Shown piece after piece: positions 28,301 through 35,992 of a DNA stretch of 64,000 nt (its first letter is position 1; every line of letters begins with the position of its first letter). The notes under the pieces were generated by a model. That model was not told where the DNA came from. It saw nothing but the letters and a program-made list of their open reading frames with translations, and did no database searches. A program made the translations under genes and the position numbers. Origin of the DNA: Neptunitalea chrysea (GTDB taxonomy: Bacteria > Bacteroidota > Bacteroidia > Flavobacteriales > Flavobacteriaceae); NCBI RefSeq assembly GCF_027924145.1, contig NZ_BRVP01000011.1, positions 62,001 to 126,000 on the forward strand, in the 5' to 3' direction.

Positions 28301-28477
28301 TCTGATTATATCTCTAGAGTTAGATTCTATGCAACAGCTCAAAATCCATTCTTATTTACAAAATATAGTGGGTTTACTCCAGAAATCGTAGGATCGGCTT
28401 CTGGAACAGGAGGTATAGAGCTTTCTGCGTACCCTAACACTAAAACATTCTTGTTTGGAGTAAATGTTGATTTATAA
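25364..28477 (+). CDS. SusC/RagA family TonB-linked outer membrane protein
   Basis: A 1037-residue glycan importer from the ATG at 25364 (a GTG 42 bases upstream is in frame but precedes the signal peptide MKVKALFLVLFLFAT...FAQ). After the signal comes a carboxypeptidase-D-like domain (about 22-100, GTVVDESNMPLPGAEVTVK). The TonB box and plug (LDEVVVIGFGTQKKADVTGAV) follow, with the RagA signature VLKDAASAAIYG near residue 205. A 22-strand barrel completes it. It forms the membrane pore whose lid is the SusD protein encoded next. No STN domain, so no anti-sigma signalling. First gene of the PUL operon. Confidence 0.96.
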   Translation: MKVKALFLVLFLFATIGAFAQTQVTGTVVDESNMPLPGAEVTVKDKSTYAVTDFDGNFTIEVEQGDVLTIRYLGFKDQQITVGSETTFTVTLLANASELDEVVVIGFGTQKKADVTGAVSSVKAEDITKQPAVNATQSIQGKMSGVNIVNTNAPGSTPTITIRGTGTASSGTGILYVVDGIQGADISNINPGDIESINVLKDAASAAIYGMDAANGVVIITTKKGKEGSMKVGISSYYGAKSMLNAVDMANASQYVTYFNEKQSASGETNFLSANQAYDTDWYDALTDVGFVNNNEVNFSGGADKYSYYFSFSNYNEDGLLEDNDYARNTIRSNTTSKFFKDKLSITSNVSASFVKATPKPFSSFNSAYRQAPVIPVYYADGKFGQPIWNQTTGDASTYEVPDTDTLGRLNSIGNPVASVYYTNQKNKGVDLQGMFQAELEITEYLKATSRLALTKSYSEVRTFNDIRNRWLTSYPYYSDDDFDELQTNNPTSTTYADNSLSFTKSESYRYNWDSYLTFDKVFDNKHVVNAVVGMTKGMRGDSSSIYMLGYNVPEKEQYWSMNFAGDEFDTTVTQRYSTPVTQLSYFGRLQYNYDSKYYLQVNFRRDGVSTFKNQADTIENSDYFGNFPSFSAGWALSNEKFFEDVELVNFLKLRAGWGRMGNSDVAFNVYSFTTSTASSNVNYVFGSDQDLVYGAALGADIYPISWEITEETNVGLDFAMFDSRLSGAVNYYDRNTPNAILNVTPIYTSESTLAYNDHGAEVSNKGFELELNWKDVINDDLSYSVGATFSTNKNRVTNVKSAYDGQTGGSLNNGQITKRLQEGQPLYAWWMWEVEGVWQNQNEIDDNAHYGTPAPGYLRYKDQNDDGVIDDNDKKFFGSYLPTYNVGLNLTVNYKKFDLSIDGYGAGGNKIYNGLKGTRIDGGENITADMYTNRWTGEGSTNVHPGALRDSYASNYYLEDGDYFRINAITVGYTLKDISDYISRVRFYATAQNPFLFTKYSGFTPEIVGSASGTGGIELSAYPNTKTFLFGVNVDL

Positions 28478-28497
28478 AATTTTAAAAAAAAGATACA

Positions 28498-29898
28498 ATG
28501 AAAATAATAACTAAAAATATAGTATTCTTATTTGCACTACTTTTTATTGTAAGTGGTTGTAATGAAGATTTTCTGGATGTCGACAAGATGGATGAGTACG
28601 AGGTGGCCGATTCAGAAACAGTTACTCCTGAACAGATGGTGAATGGGGTATATGGATATCTCACAGACTGGACCTATGCATTCTCTTATCTTGGAGTTAC
28701 CGAAATTATTTCTGATAATGCAGATAAAGGGAGTTCTTCAACAGATACAGGTGCTGATAAAGATGTATTAGACGAATTGACTTTTACAACTAGTGCAGGA
28801 TCAATCTTAGCTGTTTGGCAAACATGGTACAAAACCATTGGTAGAGCTACCATTGCTATAAACTATACCGAAAACTATGGTTTAACCGATGATAGTTATA
28901 AAGAAAGACTTATTGGGGAGGCTAAGTTTTTAAGAGCTTTACACTACTTCTGGTTGGTACGTTCTTTTGGAGCTATTCCATTACAACATATAGATTATAC
29001 AGAAAGACAACCAGTAGCTGAGGTATATGCATTTATAGAACAAGATTTGCAAGACGCTATTGATGCTTTACCAGTAAAAAGCGGATATGATGCTGATAAT
29101 TTAGGGAGAGCTACTAAAGGTGCTGCACAAGCTTTATTATCTAAAGTGTATTTATACGAAGAAAATTATCAGGCTGCTTACGATATGGCAAATAGTGTAA
29201 TATCTTCTGGAGAATATTCTTTAGAAAGTGACTATGCTACCCTTTGGAGAGAATCTACAGAAAATGGTGTAGAGTCTATTTTTGAAGTACAAGCGAGAGG
29301 TGAAGTTGTAGCACATGGTGTTCAACAGTATTCTCAAACACAAGGTGTGAGAGGTCAGTTTGGATGGGGCTTTAATGTGCCTTCTCAAAATCTTTTAGAT
29401 GCCTTTAACGATGCAGGAGACGATATTAGAAGAGATGCTACTATTATTTTCGCTGGAGAATTAATGTGGGATGGTACTCAAATTATAAGTAATCCAGAGA
29501 ATCCAATGTATAATGAAAAAGCATATTCTAGTGCAAATGGAGGTTCTGGTGATACAGATAAAAATATTAGAATGATAAGATATGCAGAGGTGTTGTTAAT
29601 TAAAGCTGAAGCAGCTGTTCAGTTAGGATTAGACGCAGCAACTCCTCTTAACCAAGTAAGATCTCGTGTAGGATTAAGTGATATAACAAGTCCTGATTTA
29701 CAAGATGTTTGGAATGAAAGAAGACTTGAATTAGCTTTTGAACATGACCGTTGGTTCGACCTTATTAGAACCGGACAAGCACCATCAGCAATGGCTGCTG
29801 ATGGTAAAACATTCGTTACTGGGAAACATGAATTATTTCCAATTCCTAATAACCAATTAACGCAAACTCCAGAAATGGAACAAAATCCGGGCTGGTAA
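28498..29898 (+). CDS. SusD/RagB family nutrient-binding outer membrane lipoprotein
   Basis: A 466-residue glycan-binding lipoprotein, slightly shorter than the usual 500-600. The lipoprotein signal ends VSGCNEDFL (Cys21). TPR-type helices typical of SusD follow, including RLIGEAKFLRALHYFWLVR, a strong family signature, and GAAQALLSKVYLYEENY. The C-terminal SusD motif is WNERRLELAFEHDRWFDL and the end KHELFPIPNNQLTQTPEMEQNPGW-like. It starts 20 bases after susC and works as its substrate-capturing partner on the cell surface. Confidence 0.96.
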   Translation: MKIITKNIVFLFALLFIVSGCNEDFLDVDKMDEYEVADSETVTPEQMVNGVYGYLTDWTYAFSYLGVTEIISDNADKGSSSTDTGADKDVLDELTFTTSAGSILAVWQTWYKTIGRATIAINYTENYGLTDDSYKERLIGEAKFLRALHYFWLVRSFGAIPLQHIDYTERQPVAEVYAFIEQDLQDAIDALPVKSGYDADNLGRATKGAAQALLSKVYLYEENYQAAYDMANSVISSGEYSLESDYATLWRESTENGVESIFEVQARGEVVAHGVQQYSQTQGVRGQFGWGFNVPSQNLLDAFNDAGDDIRRDATIIFAGELMWDGTQIISNPENPMYNEKAYSSANGGSGDTDKNIRMIRYAEVLLIKAEAAVQLGLDAATPLNQVRSRVGLSDITSPDLQDVWNERRLELAFEHDRWFDLIRTGQAPSAMAADGKTFVTGKHELFPIPNNQLTQTPEMEQNPGW

Positions 29899-29918
29899 TA
29901 ATTAAAATAGGGTTAAGC

Positions 29919-29953
29919 AATAACTGCAGGTGCATGTGTCGCCTGCAGTTATT
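29919..29953 (+). terminator. Hairpin between susD and the first glycosidase
   Basis: A perfect 12-bp stem AATAACTGCAGG / CCTGCAGTTATT with an 11-base loop, 20 bases after the susD stop. It lacks a solid T-run, so it is more likely a partial attenuator or mRNA-stabilising element than a full terminator. It would let susCD mRNA exceed the enzyme mRNA. Confidence 0.6.
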
Positions 29954-29970
29954 ATAATAAAAGATTAGAA

Positions 29971-31329
29971 ATGAAAAACTTATCCTTTTGGGTACTAATA
30001 TTACTAATAATAAGTTGTAATAATTCTAAACCTAAAGAGACGGTTTCTGAGAGAGAAAATCAAAAGTCTGAAGCTGAAAGTCAAACGGCTGATAATAAAT
30101 TATTAGACACACTTCAGTTTCAAACTTTTAATTATTTCTGGGATGGAGCAGAACCCAATTCAGGTTTGGCTAGAGAGCGTATTCATTTAGATAATATTTA
30201 TCCGCAAAATGATCAAGATGTGGTAACTACAGGAGGGTCAGGTTTTGGTGTGATGGCTATTTTGGTTGGTGTAGAGAGAGGCTTTATAAAAAGAGAACAA
30301 GCGGTTGAACGTTTTGAGCGAATTTTGAATTTTCTTGAAACTTCGGATCGTTTTCATGGCACTTGGCCGCACTGGATGGACGGTAAAACCAGTAAAGTAA
30401 AACCTTTTTCTAAAAAGGATAATGGAGGCGATTTGGTTGAAACAGCTTTTCTTATAGAAGGATTGCTAACGGTATCTGAATATTTTAAGGATGGATCTGA
30501 AAGAGAACAAAAAATTTCTCAGCGCATCGAAAAATTGTATGATGAGGTAGAATGGGATTGGTATACCCATGGTGAAAATGTATTGTATTGGCATTGGTCT
30601 CCTGAGTATCATTGGGAAATGAATTTTCCGGTAAGGGGGTATAACGAGTGTCTAATAATGTATGTATTAGCGGCTTCTTCAAGAACTCATGCTATTAAAC
30701 CTGAAGTATATCATGAAGGCTGGGCTTTAAAAGGAGATATAGCTAAAGATACCAGCTATTATGGATTAAGTACAATCTTAAATTATTTTGAACATAGCAA
30801 TGATCCTATAGGGCCATTGTTTTGGGCACATTACTCTTATACAGGTTTAAATCCGAAAGGATTAAAAGATACCTATGGTGACTATTGGAAGTTGGTTCAA
30901 AATGATGCAATGATTCATTATAAATACGCTCTAGATAACCCATTACATTTTAAAGGCTATGGAGAAAATCAATGGGGTTTTACTTCGAGTTATTCTATAA
31001 AAGGATATGCAGGACATCGTCCTGGGATGGATTTGGGTGTAATTTCACCTACAGCAGCATTATCTAGCATGCCGTATACACCAAAAGAGAGTATGCAAAT
31101 GGTACGCTATTTATATAGAGATGCCGATTCTTTAATTGGTAAGTATGGACCGTTTGATGCGTATAGTCAGCAATTTAATTGGTATACTCCGAGGTATTTA
31201 GCTATTGATCAAGGACCCATTCCTGTAATGATAGAGAACTATCGTTCAGGATTGTTATGGAAACTTTTTATGGAGCGTTCAGATATACAAGACGGACTAA
31301 AGAAATTAGGTTTTACCATCAATAAATAA
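29971..31329 (+). CDS. PF10091 glycosidase lipoprotein, GH144-like (predicted endo-beta-1,2-glucanase), copy 1
   Basis: A 452-residue lipoprotein (LIISCNN, Cys16) with the (alpha/alpha)6-type domain often labelled glucoamylase (PF10091). Family blocks are FNYFWDGAEPNSGLARER, VVTTGGSGFGVMAILVG, DRFHGTWPHW, GGDLVETAFLIEG, YWHWSP, RGYNECLIMYVLAASS and GPLFWAHYSYTGLNP. Asp154, Glu157 and Glu226 have the D-x2-E then +69 spacing of the residues I recall as important in the Chitinophaga pinensis endo-beta-1,2-glucanase (D139, E142, E211). Context with SusCD and GH3 supports a glucan role. The older name glucoamylase is probably wrong. It lies after a hairpin in the PUL operon and is paralogous to the next gene. 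Confidence 0.8.
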   Translation: MKNLSFWVLILLIISCNNSKPKETVSERENQKSEAESQTADNKLLDTLQFQTFNYFWDGAEPNSGLARERIHLDNIYPQNDQDVVTTGGSGFGVMAILVGVERGFIKREQAVERFERILNFLETSDRFHGTWPHWMDGKTSKVKPFSKKDNGGDLVETAFLIEGLLTVSEYFKDGSEREQKISQRIEKLYDEVEWDWYTHGENVLYWHWSPEYHWEMNFPVRGYNECLIMYVLAASSRTHAIKPEVYHEGWALKGDIAKDTSYYGLSTILNYFEHSNDPIGPLFWAHYSYTGLNPKGLKDTYGDYWKLVQNDAMIHYKYALDNPLHFKGYGENQWGFTSSYSIKGYAGHRPGMDLGVISPTAALSSMPYTPKESMQMVRYLYRDADSLIGKYGPFDAYSQQFNWYTPRYLAIDQGPIPVMIENYRSGLLWKLFMERSDIQDGLKKLGFTINK

Positions 31330-31348
31330 ACCTATTATAAAAATTAAA

Positions 31349-32731
31349 ATGAAAAAAGGAATTTTCTTATTATTACTGATTTTCGCGTTTGTTTCCTGTT
31401 CAGATTCAGATACTACGGTTCCAGATGATACTTCGGATTCTACTACAAATCCTGAAGAGGAAGAAACAGTGGTGGATACCTTGACAGACGAAGAATTGAT
31501 GGATTATGTACAAGAAGAAACATTCAAATATTTTTGGGATCTGGGGGATAGTAACTCAGGTTGTGCTAGAGAAAGATATACTTCATCAAACTCTTCTCAA
31601 AGCGAACATGTTGTTACTACAGGTGGCACCGGGTTTGGAATTATGGCCATTTTGGTTGGTATAGAAAGAGGTTTTATTACCAGACAAGAAGGCGTTGAGA
31701 GGTTAACGACAATTTTAAATTTTTTAGAGAATGCAGATAGATTCCATGGGGCGTGGCCACATTGGATACATGGTGTTACCGGTGTTACAATCCCATTTAG
31801 TACGTATGATGATGGAGCCGACATTGTAGAAACCTCCTTTCTAACACAAGGGTTAGTTTGCGTTAAAGAATATTTTAAGGATGGAAGTACTAATGAAATA
31901 GCGCTTGCGGATAAAGCAGATGTATTGTGGAAAGGTGTAGAATGGGATTGGTTTACAAATGGAGGAGATGTGTTATATTGGCATTGGTCTCCTAATTATG
32001 ATTTTCAAATTGGCTTAGAAATTAGGGGTTATAACGAATGCCTAATTACTTATGTAATGGCTGCCAGCTCACCAGATTATTCAATTGCTACTTCTGTTTA
32101 CGAAAATGGTTGGGCTAGTGCAGGAGGTATTATTTCTTCTAATACTCGCTATGGTTACCCATTGTATTTAAATCATGTCGGAGCCAATTATGGAGGGCCT
32201 TTGTTTTGGGCTCATTATTCTTATTTGGGGCTAAATCCCCAAAATTTAACAGATCAGTATGCAGCTAGTTATTGGGATGTGAACGTAAATCATACCATGG
32301 TAAACTATACGTATTGTGTAGAGAATCCTTTAGGGTATAAAGACTATGGTGAAGACTGCTGGGGGCTTACGGCAAGTTATTCTAGAAATACAGATGGTAC
32401 TTTAGGTTATAGTGCTCATAAACCTGAAAATGATTTAGGGGTTATATCGCCAACAGCGGCAATAAGTTCTATACCATATACACCACAAGAATCATTAGAG
32501 GCGATGCATTATTTTTATAGCCATAAGGATGATTTGGTTGGAGAAGCAGGATTTTACGATGCGTTTAGCCCCGAATATTATTTTTGGGTAGCTAAAGCTT
32601 ATTTGGCAATTGATCAAGGGCCACAAATAATAATGATAGAAAATTATCGTACCGGGTTACTTTGGCACTTGTTTATGCAAAACACAGATATACAGAATGG
32701 ATTAACTAATTTAGGCTTTTCATATGAATAA
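31349..32731 (+). CDS. PF10091 glycosidase lipoprotein, GH144-like, copy 2
   Basis: A 460-residue paralogue of the preceding gene. The lipoprotein signal is FAFVSCSDS (Cys17), followed by an acidic, Thr-rich linker (about 20-45) that may reach away from the membrane and make it surface-exposed. The same blocks are present: YFWDLGDSNSGCARERY, GTGFGIMAILVGIERGF, DRFHGAWPHW, ADIVETSFLTQG, YNECLITYVMAASS, PLFWAHYSYLGLNP. The putative active-site residues are Asp158, Glu161 and Glu230, same spacing. It starts 19 bases after copy 1. Having two diverged copies suggests division of labour (surface endo-cutting versus periplasmic trimming). It overlaps the next gene by 8 bases. Confidence 0.8.
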   Translation: MKKGIFLLLLIFAFVSCSDSDTTVPDDTSDSTTNPEEEETVVDTLTDEELMDYVQEETFKYFWDLGDSNSGCARERYTSSNSSQSEHVVTTGGTGFGIMAILVGIERGFITRQEGVERLTTILNFLENADRFHGAWPHWIHGVTGVTIPFSTYDDGADIVETSFLTQGLVCVKEYFKDGSTNEIALADKADVLWKGVEWDWFTNGGDVLYWHWSPNYDFQIGLEIRGYNECLITYVMAASSPDYSIATSVYENGWASAGGIISSNTRYGYPLYLNHVGANYGGPLFWAHYSYLGLNPQNLTDQYAASYWDVNVNHTMVNYTYCVENPLGYKDYGEDCWGLTASYSRNTDGTLGYSAHKPENDLGVISPTAAISSIPYTPQESLEAMHYFYSHKDDLVGEAGFYDAFSPEYYFWVAKAYLAIDQGPQIIMIENYRTGLLWHLFMQNTDIQNGLTNLGFSYE

Positions 32732-33524
32732 ATTTATAACAACAATAATTTTACTATTTACCATCACTTCTGCCGTAACGGCTCAGGAGGAATTTACCCC
32801 TCACGAATGGGTTTCTGGTGCAGATACCCTTCAATATCAAATTTCATATCCAGATAATTTTTCAGAAGAAAAGGAGTATCCTGTGGTGTTGTTTTTGCAT
32901 GGTGCAGGAGAACGAGGTTCTGATAATACATCACAGTTAACGCATGGGAGTTCAATGTTTATGTCAGATTCAATTCGCAAAAAATATCCTGCCATTGTTA
33001 TCTTTCCACAATGCCCAAAAGATAGTTATTGGGTAAATGCAGATGTTGATAGATCTTCATATCCGCTAAACATAACCTTTAAAACGGGAGGTGAACCTAC
33101 CACTGCGTTAAAATTGGTAATGGAACTGATGGATGATGTAGTGAATAAAAAATATGTAAATAAAGATCGAATATATGTAATGGGACTTTCCATGGGGGGT
33201 ATGGGAACCTTTGAAATTATTTCAAGAAAACCGGAGATGTTTGCGGCAGCAATTCCTATTTGTGGAGGGGCTAACCCTGAAACAGCTTCTGTTTATGCAA
33301 CTACAATTCCATTATGGATTTTCCACGGATCTCAAGATAATGTAGTAGCCCCAAAATATTCTATAAACATGGTTTCTTCCATTTTAGAAAAAGGAGGATA
33401 TCCACAGTTTACGTTGTTTGCAGATGCAAATCATAATAGCTGGGACGCTACGTTTGCTCAGCCTGGTTTACTAGCTTGGTTATTTTCTAAACATAAAGAT
33501 CAAACAACAAATACGAAGAAGTAA
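32724..33524 (+). CDS. Alpha/beta hydrolase, predicted peptidase/esterase family (COG4099-like)
   Basis: A 266-residue secreted protein (signal peptide ending TSAVTAQ). The alpha/beta hydrolase features are visible: oxyanion segment FLHGAGERGSDN, nucleophile elbow GLSMGG with Ser156, an Asp in WIFHGSQDNVV and a His in DANHNSWD, making a complete triad. Relatives are annotated as predicted peptidases, dienelactone hydrolases or carbohydrate esterases and recur in beta-glucan PULs. It overlaps the upstream GH144-like gene by 8 bases and the GH3 gene by 1, so it is tightly coupled to glycan breakdown. I infer esterase action on substituted oligosaccharides, but this is not shown. Confidence 0.82.
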   Translation: MNKFITTIILLFTITSAVTAQEEFTPHEWVSGADTLQYQISYPDNFSEEKEYPVVLFLHGAGERGSDNTSQLTHGSSMFMSDSIRKKYPAIVIFPQCPKDSYWVNADVDRSSYPLNITFKTGGEPTTALKLVMELMDDVVNKKYVNKDRIYVMGLSMGGMGTFEIISRKPEMFAAAIPICGGANPETASVYATTIPLWIFHGSQDNVVAPKYSINMVSSILEKGGYPQFTLFADANHNSWDATFAQPGLLAWLFSKHKDQTTNTKK

Positions 33525-35875
33525 TGAAATTTCCTAAAGTAATTATATCGGTTACTACTGCAGCCATATTGATGGCGTGTTCTAATAATAATAGTGCTTT
33601 TTCCTCCCAAGCAGAAGAGGTATCCGCAGCTAATAGAGCTGCGGATGCCCTTTTGTTCAAAAGCACCTATGAAAAAGAAATAGATTCTATCCTTAATTTA
33701 ATGACCCTAGAGGAAAAGTTAGGGCAGTTAAATTTACCGTCCTCTGGTGATATCACTACAGGACAAGCAAAGAGCTCTAACATTGCTAAACTTATTGAAG
33801 AAGGGAAAGTAGGAGGTTTGTTTAATATTAAATCTGCTGAAAAGATTGTTGAGGTTCAAAAAATAGCAGTAGATAAGAGCCGTTTGCATATTCCATTATT
33901 ATTTGGGATGGATGTTATACATGGGTACCAAACTACTTTTCCTATTCCTTTAGGGTTGTCTAGTTCATGGGATATGGAAATGATTGAGCAAACGGCTAGA
34001 GTAGCAGCTCAGGAAGCTAGTGCAGATGGTATTAACTGGACTTTTTCTCCAATGGTAGATATTTCTCGTGATCCTAGATGGGGACGTGTTTCTGAAGGAA
34101 ATGGAGAAGATGTGTATTTAGGAGGAGAAATTGCAAAAGCTATGGTTAGAGGTTATCAAGGTGACGATCTTACAAAGGAAAATACCATCTTATCGTGTGT
34201 TAAACATTTTGCGTTGTATGGTGCTGTAGAAGCAGGTAGAGATTACAATACGGTAGATATGAGTAAGATAAGAATGTATAACGAGTATTTACCTCCATAT
34301 AAAGCAGCTATAGATGCGGGTGCTGCTTCGGTAATGGCATCATTTAACGAAATCGATGGTATACCTGCAACAGGAAATCATTGGTTGTTAACTGATCTTT
34401 TAAGAAATGATTGGGGTTTTGATGGTTTTGTGGTAACAGACTATACAGGGATTCCTGAAATGATTGCTCACGGTATGGGTGATTTACAAACCGTTTCTGC
34501 TTTAGCATTACGTGCAGGAGTAGATATGGATATGGTTGGGGAAGGTTTCCTGACTACTATCAAAAAATCGTTAGACGAAGGTAAGGTTACTATGAAAGAA
34601 ATAGACCTTGCGGTAAAACGAATTCTGGATGCAAAATATAAGTTAGGTCTTTTTGATGATCCTTATAAGTACTGTGATGTAAACCGAGCTAAAAGTGAAG
34701 TGTTCACAAAAGAAAATCGTGATTTCGCCAGAAAAGTTGGTGCAGCATCAACAGTATTATTAAAGAATGACGAGCAGGTTTTACCACTTAAAAAATCGGG
34801 TACAATTGCTTTAGTTGGGCCACTTGCTAATAATGCCGTAAATATGGCTGGTACTTGGAGTGTGGCAACGGTTCAGGAAAATTCAGTAACGTTGTTTGAC
34901 GGATTAAAAGAAGTAGCCGGAGATAATGTGAAGGTGTTATATGCTAAAGGTAGTAATCTATCCTACAATAAAGAGTTTGAAACCAATGCAACTATGTTCG
35001 GAAAAGCAATTCCGAGAGATGGGAGAACGGATAAACAACTATTAGATGAGGCGTTGGCTATAGCTAAAAACTCTGATGTTATTGTGGCTGCCCTAGGAGA
35101 ATCTGCAGAGATGAGCGGAGAGAGTAGTAGTAGAACAAATCCGGAAATACCGAAGGTTCAGAAAGATTTATTACAAGCATTACTTAAAACAGGAAAACCA
35201 GTAGTGTTGGTATTATTTACGGGTAGACCTTTAATAATGCAAGAAGAAGATAAAACAGTACCAACCATTTTAAATGTGTGGTTTCCGGGTAGTGAAGCCG
35301 GATTATCTATTGCAGATGTACTTTTCGGAGATGTAAATCCATCTGGAAAACTTACGGCTACATTCCCACGAAATGTAGGTCAAATTCCGTTATTCTATAA
35401 TCATAAAAACACAGGGCGTCCACTTTTAAACACAGAAGGTAAATTTGAAAAATTCAGATCTAATTATTTAGATGTCAGAAATGAGGCGTTATACCCTTTT
35501 GGTTACGGGTTAAGTTATACAACGTTCTCATACAAGAACATGACAATTAGTTCAGACGAAATGACAATGGATGGAACACTAGAGGTATCTGTAGATATCA
35601 CTAATACTGGTAAGTACGATGGTAAAGAAGTAGTACAGTTATATACTAGAGATTTGGTAGGGTCTGTAACCCGACCTGTGAAAGAACTGAAAGGTTTTCA
35701 AAAGGTATTTATTAAGAAGGGTGAAACGAAAAAAGTAACCTTTACTTTGAGTGCAGAAGATTTAAAGTTCTACAATTATAATTTAGATTATGTAGCGGAA
35801 CCTGGCGCATTTAAAGTGTTTGTAGGTACCAACTCTAATACACAAATGAGTAAATCGTTTGAATTGTTAAAATAA
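33524..35875 (+). CDS. bglX: Glycoside hydrolase family 3 beta-glucosidase (BglX type)
   Basis: A 783-residue lipoprotein (ILMACSN, Cys19), so periplasmic or membrane-tethered. The N-terminal GH3 barrel includes LTEEKLGQL-like MTLEEKLGQLN, GMDVIHGY, RDPRWGR and CVKHFALYG. The nucleophile Asp306 sits in GFVVTDYTG. The C-terminal alpha/beta sandwich has ALGESAEMSGESSSR with the likely acid/base Glu, and the end carries a fibronectin-III-like domain (about 680-770). It releases glucose from beta-linked oligosaccharides. In this locus the predicted substrates are sophorose-type beta-1,2 oligosaccharides, as I recall for BT_3567 of Bacteroides thetaiotaomicron. Last gene of the PUL operon, with a terminator downstream. 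Confidence 0.93.
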   Translation: MKFPKVIISVTTAAILMACSNNNSAFSSQAEEVSAANRAADALLFKSTYEKEIDSILNLMTLEEKLGQLNLPSSGDITTGQAKSSNIAKLIEEGKVGGLFNIKSAEKIVEVQKIAVDKSRLHIPLLFGMDVIHGYQTTFPIPLGLSSSWDMEMIEQTARVAAQEASADGINWTFSPMVDISRDPRWGRVSEGNGEDVYLGGEIAKAMVRGYQGDDLTKENTILSCVKHFALYGAVEAGRDYNTVDMSKIRMYNEYLPPYKAAIDAGAASVMASFNEIDGIPATGNHWLLTDLLRNDWGFDGFVVTDYTGIPEMIAHGMGDLQTVSALALRAGVDMDMVGEGFLTTIKKSLDEGKVTMKEIDLAVKRILDAKYKLGLFDDPYKYCDVNRAKSEVFTKENRDFARKVGAASTVLLKNDEQVLPLKKSGTIALVGPLANNAVNMAGTWSVATVQENSVTLFDGLKEVAGDNVKVLYAKGSNLSYNKEFETNATMFGKAIPRDGRTDKQLLDEALAIAKNSDVIVAALGESAEMSGESSSRTNPEIPKVQKDLLQALLKTGKPVVLVLFTGRPLIMQEEDKTVPTILNVWFPGSEAGLSIADVLFGDVNPSGKLTATFPRNVGQIPLFYNHKNTGRPLLNTEGKFEKFRSNYLDVRNEALYPFGYGLSYTTFSYKNMTISSDEMTMDGTLEVSVDITNTGKYDGKEVVQLYTRDLVGSVTRPVKELKGFQKVFIKKGETKKVTFTLSAEDLKFYNYNLDYVAEPGAFKVFVGTNSNTQMSKSFELLK

Positions 35876-35896
35876 ATTAGAAACATTGTTTTAATT

Positions 35897-35938
35897 AAGA
35901 AGAGGGGGGCGTCTTATATAAGATGCTCTTCTTGTTTT
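35897..35938 (+). terminator. Terminator of the PUL operon
   Basis: Two-part stem: outer AAGAAGA / TCTTCTT and inner GCGTCTT / AAGATGC, with a G-rich bulge, then TGTTTTG. It starts 22 bases after the GH3 stop codon. Confidence 0.65.
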
Positions 35939-35992
35939 GATAAAGAATGTACAGTGTATATTTTGTACCTTTACTCAATTAGTAAGATTCTC

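Noticed and set aside
29971-32731. Annotation of the two PF10091 proteins as starch-degrading glucoamylases
   Set aside because: The domain name is historical. There is no GH13, GH97 or other alpha-glucan enzyme in the locus, and the partner GH3 enzyme is beta-specific.
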